NCBI RefSeq assembly: GCF_900142925.1
Contig: NZ_FRCN01000002.1
Span: 1 to 64,000, forward strand
Reading direction: 5' to 3'
Length of the DNA stretch: 64,000 bases
Origin: Chitinophaga sp. CF418
Lineage (GTDB): Bacteria > Bacteroidota > Bacteroidia > Chitinophagales > Chitinophagaceae
The notes beneath the pieces are model-generated. The model searched no databases, was not told the DNA's origin, and saw only the letters and a program-made list of their open reading frames with translations. The position numbers and the translations under genes are program-made. Positions 17,609-25,836 of the stretch are shown piece by piece. The first letter of the stretch is position 1, and the number at the start of each line of letters is the position of its first letter.

Positions 17609-18595
17609 ATGAACGTGACTATCGAATATGGCATAGTCGGAATTCCAGAACACCATATTAAAATAACCCACCAGTTGCCACCACAGTATGCAGCTTACCG
17701 CTGTGATTTTGCGGACGCTGTACTTGTGACAAGTCCGCCTGTGGATATCATCTATCATACAACCATAGCTGATGGCTGCAGTCTGAGTAACAATATATTC
17801 ATTGTGAGAGAACCGGTGCAGTTGCTACCGAAGGTCAAGGAAGGTTTGAGTCTTGTGTGCTGCATGATAGAAGGGAGTATCAACCTTTCTTATATAGATA
17901 TGACCACTATTCCCCTCCTTCAGGGGCAGTATAATTGCTTCCACATCATCGGCCCGCAGCAACCAACGCTTTTTAGTCCCGGGATGTATGAAGTACAGTA
18001 CTACGGCTTTAACCGGGAAATGCTGTCAGCATACACCCATCATTCCAAACTAGCTAAGAAATGGTTGTATAAAATAGACATGGGTATGCCGATGCTCCTC
18101 ACTCCCACTCCGGGGATCATCTGGGAAGGCCTACATCATCTTAACCATGAACTGAAATTCTCTGTCGTAAATACAGGCCTGCGGAAGACGTGGCTGCTAG
18201 GAAAGCTACAGGAACTCTTGATCCTTATTCTTGAACAACAGGACAATAACACTGTCTCTTCTTCGCACGACGTTACCTTTAATACTATTAAAACATTCAT
18301 CCGTAATAATATTGATAAGGAACTGACCATCTCTCAGCTTGCTTCCACGTACTTTGTCAGTGCATCTAAACTACGACAGAGTTTTGTCAAGTACTGCGGC
18401 ATGTCGTTTAGTGAATACCAACTGAAAGTGCGCATGGATCGAGCGAGAGCACTGTGTATAGAGAATGAAGTGAGTATCGCACATATTGCGTATGTGCTTG
18501 GGTATAAGAACCCGTCAGCGTTGACAAAGGTGTACAAGAATTTTTTTGGAGAGACCCCGAGTGAGACGAGGAGGAACGGGGGGACATCAAACTAA
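17609..18595 (+). CDS. AraC-family transcriptional regulator
   Basis: A 328-residue regulator. The N-terminal 210 residues form an unassigned sensing region. The C-terminal 225-325 is the double HTH of AraC/XylS proteins: IKTFIRNNIDKELTISQLASTYFVSASKLRQSF.. and then SIAHIAYVLGYKNPSALTKVYKNFFGETPSE, matching the family end signature. It lies 310 bases upstream of the first cyclase gene on the same strand and could regulate that operon, but this is only positional. Its codon use and base composition begin to shift to the AT-richer style of the following island. Confidence 0.9.
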   Translation: MNVTIEYGIVGIPEHHIKITHQLPPQYAAYRCDFADAVLVTSPPVDIIYHTTIADGCSLSNNIFIVREPVQLLPKVKEGLSLVCCMIEGSINLSYIDMTTIPLLQGQYNCFHIIGPQQPTLFSPGMYEVQYYGFNREMLSAYTHHSKLAKKWLYKIDMGMPMLLTPTPGIIWEGLHHLNHELKFSVVNTGLRKTWLLGKLQELLILILEQQDNNTVSSSHDVTFNTIKTFIRNNIDKELTISQLASTYFVSASKLRQSFVKYCGMSFSEYQLKVRMDRARALCIENEVSIAHIAYVLGYKNPSALTKVYKNFFGETPSETRRNGGTSN

Positions 18596-18905
18596 TTTCA
18601 ATAATAAACGACTGCGAAAATCATTACTGAGGATAAGTAAATATGCCTCCACGGATAATTTATGAAACAATTATTAACCTAACTTTAATATTGCGACAGT
18701 AAAGAACTCAACCTATAGATGAATCCAGAGCCCAACTGAAGAGCATTTTAACCCTGTTATTACTACCATCGTATATTTCTAACCGGAATAAGTAACAGCT
18801 TATGACAATCATGCTAAGCCCACCGGGCGAGGAGTAGTATTTCCACCCGTTAGCCCACAACATAATCAGACGTTGTTACTTTTTGTTTAACCATACATTC
18901 TTTAT
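18596..18905. other. Upstream region of the cyclase operon, no gene seen
   Basis: 310 bases. I looked for a missing kinase N-lobe or a precursor peptide on both strands and found only frames of 17 codons or fewer. It includes a small GC-rich dyad (gcccaccgggc, about 18817-18827). It presumably holds the promoter of the operon beginning at 18906. Confidence 0.5.
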
Positions 18906-20261
18906 ATGGTAACCCAAATACCAGATCGCCTTTTAAGGAAGGACGATGCATTACAGCATGTGCATAATCATGTTCCAGCCAGCTATCCTATCACGTATGG
19001 GAATCTGCGTGAGGCGCTTTGTAATAATAAAAAAGAAGGAATAAAATTCATCGATTATCTGATACAGTTCGTAGAGGCAAATCGATATACTGATATCTCA
19101 TTATTAGGGAGGTATATTCTTTATTCATGGACAGGAATATCTGCTGATAAATTCTCAGGCCAAACGGATACGAGAGTTTTTATTACTGATGATCATATAG
19201 CTCAGTTGATACAGTCTTGCCTTCATGCAGATGAAAATAGGCGGCCAGATGTTCAGATCATACTGAAAGCATTGTTATCATATAAACAAGATCTAATCAA
19301 AAGAACAAAAAGATTAAGCTCTACTCCTAATTTATTTACTAAAGATCATTTAGCCAGTTTCATTCAGGATGGCATTAATGAGCTGGCGAATCCGCCTATA
19401 CAACTTCTTGCTGCGGCATGGAAAACGGGGATAACAATTTCTGATATTGAGATTAAAACAGTCAGTGCACTTTCTAATATAGAAAGTCAATTAGAAACAA
19501 GTTCGCCCGGTTTGTATGATGGCAGCCACGGTATTGCGCGCAATCTGGCAGAAGCTATAGAAATTGGATTTCTACCAGCTTATCCAATTTATACATCCTG
19601 GATAAATGAGCTACTCAGTAAAGAGTTGGACGACTATTCCCTCAGGCAAGGGCTAGCGGGTTATGGCATTGCCAATCTAACCTGTAGCAACTTTATATCT
19701 CCAGTGACTTTGGATGAAAGGCTTAAGAAATATACAACAAGACTCTCAGCAACAAGGCCTGACAATTCTGGATTTTCCACCGGCCTGGCCGGCATTACTT
19801 ATTTTTTACTATCATATGCTCAGCATTCAGGCCACAAGAATGCGTTGCAAGCCGGTTTGAAAAATCTTATCAGTCTGACCGAAAGAGCTAGTCATAATGC
19901 CGGTACTACGTACTGGTTATCCCCAAATAATGAAATCACCAGCCCTTGGGATGAGAATAGTGCCGCTCACATAACATTAGTATTCATTAAAGCCTATGAT
20001 CTAACAGGATCTATTGTATATAAGCGATATGTAGAGGCAGCACTTTATACGCATGACATATACGCTACTCATGACAACCTGAATCAGTACGCTGCGTTGG
20101 GCAACATTCTGCTCAATGCGCATCAATCGCTAAAAGAAAGAATGTGGCTGAGTCGAAGCAAATGGATCGCCCAGGTAATGTTACAACTAACAGGAAAAAC
20201 GGAACTGGAAAAAGAGAACATGTTAGACTTTCTTCTGAATTACTACAACCGACTTTCATAA
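18906..20261 (+). CDS. Degenerate kinase-remnant/LanC-like cyclase protein
   Basis: A 451-residue protein homologous to the C-terminal two thirds of the kinase-cyclase encoded at 20561. Residues 63-130 (ISLLGRYILYSWTGISADK, then IAQLIQSCLHADENRRPD) match the end of a kinase C-lobe, but the N-lobe, the HRD loop and the DLE motif are absent, so it cannot be a kinase. Residues 150-440 follow the LanC alpha-toroid repeats: SPGLYDGSHGIA, SLRQGLAGYGIANL, GFSTGLAGITYFLLSY. The last repeats are eroded: the position of WWSQGETGIA in the paralogue is PWDENSAAHIT here, and no zinc-ligand Cys/His set is present. Either a decayed copy or a non-catalytic recognition partner. First gene of a four-gene plus-strand set. 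Confidence 0.75.
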   Translation: MVTQIPDRLLRKDDALQHVHNHVPASYPITYGNLREALCNNKKEGIKFIDYLIQFVEANRYTDISLLGRYILYSWTGISADKFSGQTDTRVFITDDHIAQLIQSCLHADENRRPDVQIILKALLSYKQDLIKRTKRLSSTPNLFTKDHLASFIQDGINELANPPIQLLAAAWKTGITISDIEIKTVSALSNIESQLETSSPGLYDGSHGIARNLAEAIEIGFLPAYPIYTSWINELLSKELDDYSLRQGLAGYGIANLTCSNFISPVTLDERLKKYTTRLSATRPDNSGFSTGLAGITYFLLSYAQHSGHKNALQAGLKNLISLTERASHNAGTTYWLSPNNEITSPWDENSAAHITLVFIKAYDLTGSIVYKRYVEAALYTHDIYATHDNLNQYAALGNILLNAHQSLKERMWLSRSKWIAQVMLQLTGKTELEKENMLDFLLNYYNRLS

Positions 20262-20295
20262 AAACCTATTCCATTATAATAATCTAATTAAGTAT

Positions 20296-20550
20296 ATGAC
20301 AATCGACATTTTATATCGCCTTAAACATATAGATAATCTTATCCGCATTAAAGGAACAGGAACTCCTGATCAATTAGCGCACCGTTTGGGCATGTCAAGG
20401 AGGAGTCTGTTTGATTATCTGAATTTGATGAAGGAATACGGCGCCCCAATTAAATACTGCTCCCAACGACAGAGCTATTACTATGAAACGGAGGGCCGCT
20501 TTATGGCAATGTGTGTTTTTAAAGAAGAAGGAGAAGAAATCAACATTTAA
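20296..20550 (+). CDS. Small HTH DNA-binding protein
   Basis: An 84-residue protein with a winged helix-turn-helix of the HTH_11/DeoR type over about residues 8-50: RLKHIDNLIRIKGTGTPDQL, then HRLGMSRRSLFDYLNLMKEYG. The rest is a short wing (IKYCSQRQSYYYET) and an acidic tail. No effector domain. It lies 34 bases after the degenerate cyclase gene and 10 bases before the kinase-cyclase gene, so it is probably a local regulator of this operon. The target is unknown. Confidence 0.75.
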   Translation: MTIDILYRLKHIDNLIRIKGTGTPDQLAHRLGMSRRSLFDYLNLMKEYGAPIKYCSQRQSYYYETEGRFMAMCVFKEEGEEINI

Positions 20551-20560
20551 AGCAAATAAC

Positions 20561-22762
20561 ATGCAGGAAGACAATAGCATTATTTCAAGCACCAATGGCT
20601 CTTCGGTAGAAAAGCATCATGGAAGAAAAGTTGTAAAAAAAAACGGGCAACGTATCGGATACTATTATATTATCACCAAAAGCCTGAAAGAGAGCCAGAA
20701 GAACGACGTAATGAAATGTATCTATATCAAAGGTCTGTTTAACTTTGGCACATGTGTGATCAAAGAAGGAACACGTGGTGATAGTAAAGATAAACATGGC
20801 AGAGACATTATTGACCGGCTGACATGGCAAAAGGAGTTACACAAATTATTGCAGAATAAAGTTAGGGTACCGCGCCTAATTGATACCTTTGAAGAAAACG
20901 GAAACTACTACCTCGTTATTGAGCGGATTAAGGGTCACTCTCTTATTGATCTGCAAAAAAAATACAGGAAGGACTTAAGGGAAGGACTAATTACACGCAA
21001 TAAACTTGGCCTTAAATTCCTGGCTTACCTAACAAAGATTACCGCGCTGTTGAAAAATCTTCATACGGAACAGGTAGTGCACCGGGACGCGACTTCCAAT
21101 AACTTTATGATCACACCAAGTGGTGATGTAGCACTTATTGACCTCGAGCTTAGTTATTCTTTAAGGCAGAAAGAACCTACACCACCATATCAGTTAGGCA
21201 CGCATGGATTTATGTCGCCACAACAAATAACCACACAAGCGCCTACATTTGAAGAGGACATTTTTGCCTTGGGTGCTATTCTTTTCCAAATATGGACGAA
21301 CATTTCACCCAGTAAAATCAGTGGTATCCAATTTGAAAAACTGGGCAACACGATAAACTTCTTCGTGCCGGACAAACAGATAGCAGAAATCATTACTCAG
21401 AGTTTACATCCTGAACCCGACAAAAGACCAGAGACAGACGAAATTCTTAAAGTCATACATCAATACAGGACCTCATTCAAATCAAAAGAGCAACGACTAA
21501 CATCTCAGCCAATCAGTTATGAGAAGGCACACATAATAAATTTTATACAACAAGGGATCAACTCCCTAAGCAGCCCATTGCTCGCAGATCCAGAGAAGGG
21601 ATGGTTTGCAGAAAAAAAAGAAAAAGGGAAGGTGGCGGAAAAGGGACAAATCGAAAAATCCTGGTATGCAAGCTATAGCAAAGGCGCTGCCGGCATCGTC
21701 TATATGCTAAGCCAGGCAAAGATCGCATCATTCGATATTAGCGCAACTATTCCCTATATACAAAAGGGATTAGACCTCATACATCAGAAATATATTGACA
21801 AAATTATAAGTTGTTCACCCGGACTTCACAACGGCTCAGCCGGCATTGCCGCTACACTGGCGCATGCCATAAATGCGGGGTTGATTCCCCTCAGTTATAT
21901 AGACTACATTGACCCTCTTCTCGATAAGGGCAATGACCAATTTGATATCAGCCAGGGCACTGCGGGACAAGGTATTTCAAATTTGATTTGCCTCCCTTTA
22001 ATCGATGCAGAAAAAGTGAAAGAACGCCTGTATAACTATGCGAAGAAACTACTGGATATCCAACAAAGGGACGGAAGCTGGCTTCGGAATAACGGAAAAG
22101 CGAGCGAGCGGGCGACGGTCGGTTTTGCCAATGGAGTGGCTGGAATCGTACACTTTCTTCTTGAATATGGAGAACGTTACAAAGATCAAGCAGCACTTGC
22201 CGGGGCCGAAGCAGGGTTAAACTGGCTTTTGAAAAAAGGTATACATAAAAACCGGGGAATCACCTGGCGATCGCCTACGGACAAAGAACTAGAACCCTGG
22301 TGGAGCCAGGGAGAAACAGGGATTGCACTAGCATTTATTAAAGCGCATACTGTGTTTTCGGATCCCAGGTATAAAGCCGGTGCAACCGGGGCGCTCCTTA
22401 GCAATCCTGTGAGGATAGTCAGCAACGCTCTCGGCCAGGAAGCCGGACTCAGCGGACTTGGAGAAGTATACCTGGAGGCCTATCGATCATTCAAAGAACC
22501 TATATGGCTTGAGCGAGCCGACTGGATCACTCAGCATATACTGCAACTTCACAATGAGCATCTCAGACATGGCATTTATTGGATCACTAATCATGAACGG
22601 CAACCTGTTCCCACCTTTATGAAAGGGATAAGCGGAATTCTCCATTTCCTGATCAGATACTGTCACCCAGATATGTTCAGCTTCCCCATGCTACCAAGGA
22701 TGGCAATAAAAGCAAGATCCAACGAAACCCAATTTCCCATTCAACACACTCATTTTTCATGA
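20561..22762 (+). CDS. Kinase-cyclase protein, class III lanthionine synthetase-like without lyase
   Basis: A 733-residue cytoplasmic protein. A Ser/Thr kinase domain at about 30-310 keeps its key residues: Lys68 (CVIKEG), HRD loop His174-Asp176 with Asn181 (VVHRDATSNNF) and metal-binding Asp194 in LIDLE; DLE in place of DFG is typical of lanthionine-synthetase kinases. The LanC-like cyclase at about 365-700 shows seven toroid repeats (GAAGIVYML, GLHNGSAGIA, SQGTAGQGIS, GFANGVAGIVHFLL, WWSQGETGIA, GLSGLGEVYL, KGISGILHFL). The zinc ligands of class I/II/IV cyclases are missing: Ser582 in WWSQG and GQEAG in place of CHG, as known for class III enzymes. The N-terminal lyase is absent. ATG at 20561 chosen because the longer frame overlaps the HTH gene. 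Confidence 0.85.
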   Translation: MQEDNSIISSTNGSSVEKHHGRKVVKKNGQRIGYYYIITKSLKESQKNDVMKCIYIKGLFNFGTCVIKEGTRGDSKDKHGRDIIDRLTWQKELHKLLQNKVRVPRLIDTFEENGNYYLVIERIKGHSLIDLQKKYRKDLREGLITRNKLGLKFLAYLTKITALLKNLHTEQVVHRDATSNNFMITPSGDVALIDLELSYSLRQKEPTPPYQLGTHGFMSPQQITTQAPTFEEDIFALGAILFQIWTNISPSKISGIQFEKLGNTINFFVPDKQIAEIITQSLHPEPDKRPETDEILKVIHQYRTSFKSKEQRLTSQPISYEKAHIINFIQQGINSLSSPLLADPEKGWFAEKKEKGKVAEKGQIEKSWYASYSKGAAGIVYMLSQAKIASFDISATIPYIQKGLDLIHQKYIDKIISCSPGLHNGSAGIAATLAHAINAGLIPLSYIDYIDPLLDKGNDQFDISQGTAGQGISNLICLPLIDAEKVKERLYNYAKKLLDIQQRDGSWLRNNGKASERATVGFANGVAGIVHFLLEYGERYKDQAALAGAEAGLNWLLKKGIHKNRGITWRSPTDKELEPWWSQGETGIALAFIKAHTVFSDPRYKAGATGALLSNPVRIVSNALGQEAGLSGLGEVYLEAYRSFKEPIWLERADWITQHILQLHNEHLRHGIYWITNHERQPVPTFMKGISGILHFLIRYCHPDMFSFPMLPRMAIKARSNETQFPIQHTHFS

Positions 22763-23538
22763 AAATACTTAACGTCGTTGATTCGCTATCTACCCTTTTC
22801 CCTAAAAAAGTCAGGATACAGTTGATACATGCAGTATCCGGACTTAAGCTTTCCTTTCATACCTTTAACTCAGCAGAAATACCCCAGTTTTTTAACAAAC
22901 CAACACTGCTGAATATCGATAATAAAATCTGGCGTGTAACTGAAATGCAGATTCTAAAAGAAGAAAGTTATTTCAGTTGCAAGAAAATAGTCCTTTATGT
23001 AGTAGAACCTGGCTCACATGACGTCGGCAATAAACATCTTGTTCCAACAAAGATGTCTGCACCACCTTTAACTCAAAGCCCGGCAATTCAAAGCGATATC
23101 ACCCTAAACATTAGCAAGGACGAATGGCTGCAAATCGGGTTATTTCCAACGTCTGCCCTTCCCTTAATCCAGGCTATGACAGATTCGATCCTCTCTATTC
23201 TTGAGTCTTCAAATAACCAAAACATGCTACTTGGATATGCTGCTTGCTATGAACGGGAGTATACTACTATATGCAATCCTCAATTGGACTTTGCTCAGTT
23301 TACTCATTTTGTTGGCGCAAGTTCTATAGGCACTATTTCATTTGACGATGCAGGCTTTGTGAGGGACGGATTCTCATTTTCAGCGGGAAATCATACATAC
23401 TATGGTCAAGTTGAAAACAACCAGATTACAACTCTAGCCTTGTACCAGTTTGAGTATATAGACGAAGAGTTATTCGACATAGTAAATCGTTACGATCTTC
23501 TCCTGGTAAACTGGTGCGGTGCAGCTATTCTTGCCTGA
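22759..23538 (+). CDS. Unknown protein coupled to the kinase-cyclase
   Basis: A 259-residue soluble protein that I cannot assign. Its start overlaps the kinase-cyclase stop (ATGA at 22759-22762), so it is translated with it and probably works with it. Two parts are visible: a beta-rich N-terminal half (about 1-92) and a C-terminal half (about 117-259) with CYEREYTTICN, a Phe/Gly-rich stretch FDDAGFVRDGFSFSAGNHTYYG and the hydrophobic end LLVNWCGAAILA. There are five scattered Cys residues but no CxxC. It overlaps the convergent phosphoesterase-like gene by 14 bases at the 3' end. A substrate-binding or scaffold role would fit the context but is a guess. Confidence 0.7.
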   Translation: MKILNVVDSLSTLFPKKVRIQLIHAVSGLKLSFHTFNSAEIPQFFNKPTLLNIDNKIWRVTEMQILKEESYFSCKKIVLYVVEPGSHDVGNKHLVPTKMSAPPLTQSPAIQSDITLNISKDEWLQIGLFPTSALPLIQAMTDSILSILESSNNQNMLLGYAACYEREYTTICNPQLDFAQFTHFVGASSIGTISFDDAGFVRDGFSFSAGNHTYYGQVENNQITTLALYQFEYIDEELFDIVNRYDLLLVNWCGAAILA

Positions 23539-24472
23539 TCACTTGTTTCCCATTCCAGACACCCGTTTGTTTGATCCTTACTAGTCGCCCTTCAAGGGTA
23601 AATCTGTAAAAGCGATCATATTTTACAAATAATGCTTCCGACCTATTGTCAACATGGTCGGCGCAAACATCAACAATCTTGTCATTATAGCGACTGTTTA
23701 CACGCCGCGTATTTCCTCCCCCCGTTACAATCGTATGAACATTGAAATGCGCCAGCAGATTATCTGTTAATAACTCCTCCGATATTCCATTGTTGGACTT
23801 TTCAGATGTACATTGTACTTTCTCCTTATCCGACCACATAGTAATGAATGGCAAATCAGTAATTTTTCCCATTGAGCTATACTTATGTCGGGCAAGACTA
23901 TTAATCTGCGATAATGACAATCCCGCCTGGACTACATGATGTGTAAGTTCAACATGCGTAAAAAGGCTATTGCCGATTTTTTCAACAATGTTTTTAGTTA
24001 GTAGCCAACGCTTAATCTCTCCATTTCCATCGAACAACACTGCTCTTTCATAAGACCGGTCATGCAATTTTGCATATCGCGGATGATCATAACACCAATC
24101 GCCATTCAAACAGGTCAGCTCATGATCACCTAATATAAGATGAACGTAGCCTCCGGCCTTCCTGGCTTTATTCTCCAATGAATAAATAAACCATAGCGAT
24201 TCAACAGGATGGGCATTATGGGCTGTATAATCACCGAGAATTACCAAATGATTGTCCTGAAATATCCAACCTAGTGATGTATCCAGCACTTCACTTTTGA
24301 TTAACAAATTGCAAAATGTCTGGAAGTTACCATTAATACCCGCTATGACGACCAACTTTTTAGGCTGTATATAATCGGTAGGCTCATTTGCCAAATGTTC
24401 ATGTAATCTGAAAGAAAAATATTTCCCCCTATCATTGGGTATTCTTAGTGCTATTTTATATCTGGGTAACAT
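23525..24472 (-). CDS. Inactive-looking metallophosphoesterase (pseudophosphatase)
   Basis: A 315-residue cytoplasmic protein with the calcineurin-like/Shewanella-type phosphatase fold, clearly related to the C-terminal domain of the 868-residue protein encoded at 28388 (shared KAGGYVH, RW L.TKNI.EKIG, FxH). The metal site is damaged: DIEGN is GINGN (Gly45), GDIFDRG is GDYTAHN (Asp81 kept, next Asp, Arg and Gly lost), GNHE is GDHE (Asp116), HGG is HVE, and TGHT is TGGGN. Only Asp81 and two His are retained, so catalysis is doubtful and binding is more likely. No signal peptide, unlike the paralogue. Last gene of the minus-strand set, 8 bases after the lyase-kinase gene, and overlapping the convergent plus-strand gene by 14 bases. 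Confidence 0.8.
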   Translation of the reverse strand: MLPRYKIALRIPNDRGKYFSFRLHEHLANEPTDYIQPKKLVVIAGINGNFQTFCNLLIKSEVLDTSLGWIFQDNHLVILGDYTAHNAHPVESLWFIYSLENKARKAGGYVHLILGDHELTCLNGDWCYDHPRYAKLHDRSYERAVLFDGNGEIKRWLLTKNIVEKIGNSLFTHVELTHHVVQAGLSLSQINSLARHKYSSMGKITDLPFITMWSDKEKVQCTSEKSNNGISEELLTDNLLAHFNVHTIVTGGGNTRRVNSRYNDKIVDVCADHVDNRSEALFVKYDRFYRFTLEGRLVRIKQTGVWNGKQVIRQE

Positions 24473-24480
24473 AACTTATG

Positions 24481-25830
24481 CTATTTTTGATGAGACTGTA
24501 GGAATGCTTTTATACATCCGATAACTTCAGAAATGGAAGGCCGCAACGTTGATTGTTCATTCCTGCAATTCAGGATTATATTTATCAGGTCTTTTTCAAT
24601 GCCCTTTTCCTTCAGGATGGAAACGGTTACCGTTGAAAACAGACCCGGGTGAACAGATGTCAGCAGATAGAGCAGCAATCCCCCGCAGGCATATATATCC
24701 TCTTTTATTGTAGGAATCGCATTATTTAGCTGTTCTGGTGGTTTATAACCTACATCCATAGCGACGAATGTGGGCTCCGGTTGTCTGTCTTTTGAGGACC
24801 AGGCTAATTCGAAATCCAGTAATACAGGACTTTCGTCAGCGGCGACCGTAAAATTCCCATGCTTAATATCCCTGTGCACGTATCCATTCTCATGTATCTT
24901 TTCGATAATGAACAACGCTCTCATATAGTATGTCAGTATCCTGAGTTTAGCTGAAACGGACAAGCCATTCCATACACTTTGCTGATATATTTTTTCCACC
25001 CACTTATCAAGCGGTACACCCTCCATGAATTCCATGACCAAGTAACAATCTCCATTTTCATCAACAAAATCAAGCACCATGGGCACAGGCAATATTTTAT
25101 GGAGATCTGTCAGGACTTTTTTCTGCCACAGCAACCGGTCCCTAATAGTTCTTCCTGCATAGTCATCCACCATATTCAATCGACCCTGCTTGATTATACA
25201 TCGTTCAAATCTAAATCCCTTTAAACTTATAGCCTTATAAATACTGCCTTTCGGAGAATTTTTTAATGTCTTAATCCTTACATAATATCCGCCAATTACC
25301 CATCGCGTCCTCGGCGAGAACTCAATTTCTTCACTCGCGCTAAATACCGGTAACTTGCGGCCTTTGTCCAACTGCCATAGCTTATGCCCATTCTTCCTCC
25401 TTACGACCTTGAAAAACGCAGTATATAATGACGGTCCAAGACAGTGAGTCCTCTCGACTCTCGGCCCCTTGTATTGAAGCAACAAAGGCTTCAATATAGT
25501 TATCAGCGTTGCTAACTGTTGCTCGGTGGCCGGATATAAAGTAAAAACACGGCCGATATAATCACGCCCATAACGCCCCATATTTAAATAATGATGCATC
25601 ATTGGCTCACATACTACCCTGAATGGCACCTTCAAATTCACAAGTACCGGTAAAAGCTCCCGAAGCAGCCGCACTGTCTGAGCTTTAATGACACTTATGA
25701 ACACCTGCCAACCACTAGTAACTGTACGTCGTCCAACCTCCAGCCATATGTCTCTCTTTACATATTGCAGGCCATGCTCCGCAAATATGTTTCGGTAACT
25801 CGCTGTAGTGGTATATATTGAATCAGACAT
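24481..25830 (-). CDS. Lyase-kinase protein, class III lanthionine synthetase N-terminal half
   Basis: A 449-residue protein equal to the first two domains of a LanKC/LanL enzyme. Residues about 38-145 follow the SpvC-type phospho-lyase pattern: GWQVFISV, VPFRVVCE, then GRDYIGRVFTLYPATEQQLATL and KGPRV. Two positions that are usually Lys in this domain (F-K and G-K-x-x-T-x-Y-P) are Arg here, so lyase activity is uncertain. Residues 178-445 form a kinase with Lys214 (CIIKQG), His319-Asp321 (YVHRDIKHGNF), Asn326 and Asp339 (LLDFE), all retained. There is no cyclase domain; a cyclase is encoded on the opposite strand nearby. Separated from its neighbours by 8 and 6 bases, hence part of a minus-strand operon. 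Confidence 0.85.
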   Translation of the reverse strand: MSDSIYTTTASYRNIFAEHGLQYVKRDIWLEVGRRTVTSGWQVFISVIKAQTVRLLRELLPVLVNLKVPFRVVCEPMMHHYLNMGRYGRDYIGRVFTLYPATEQQLATLITILKPLLLQYKGPRVERTHCLGPSLYTAFFKVVRRKNGHKLWQLDKGRKLPVFSASEEIEFSPRTRWVIGGYYVRIKTLKNSPKGSIYKAISLKGFRFERCIIKQGRLNMVDDYAGRTIRDRLLWQKKVLTDLHKILPVPMVLDFVDENGDCYLVMEFMEGVPLDKWVEKIYQQSVWNGLSVSAKLRILTYYMRALFIIEKIHENGYVHRDIKHGNFTVAADESPVLLDFELAWSSKDRQPEPTFVAMDVGYKPPEQLNNAIPTIKEDIYACGGLLLYLLTSVHPGLFSTVTVSILKEKGIEKDLINIILNCRNEQSTLRPSISEVIGCIKAFLQSHQK

Positions 25831-25836
25831 GATCTA

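Noticed and set aside
18596-18905. Possible precursor peptide or missing kinase N-lobe upstream of the first cyclase
   Set aside because: Frames on both strands are 17 codons or shorter and none has a Ser/Thr..Cys core or kinase motifs.
23525-23538. 14-base overlap of convergent genes as a possible frameshift or assembly error
   Set aside because: Both frames are intact to their stop codons with family-like or plausible ends, so a natural antisense overlap is simpler.
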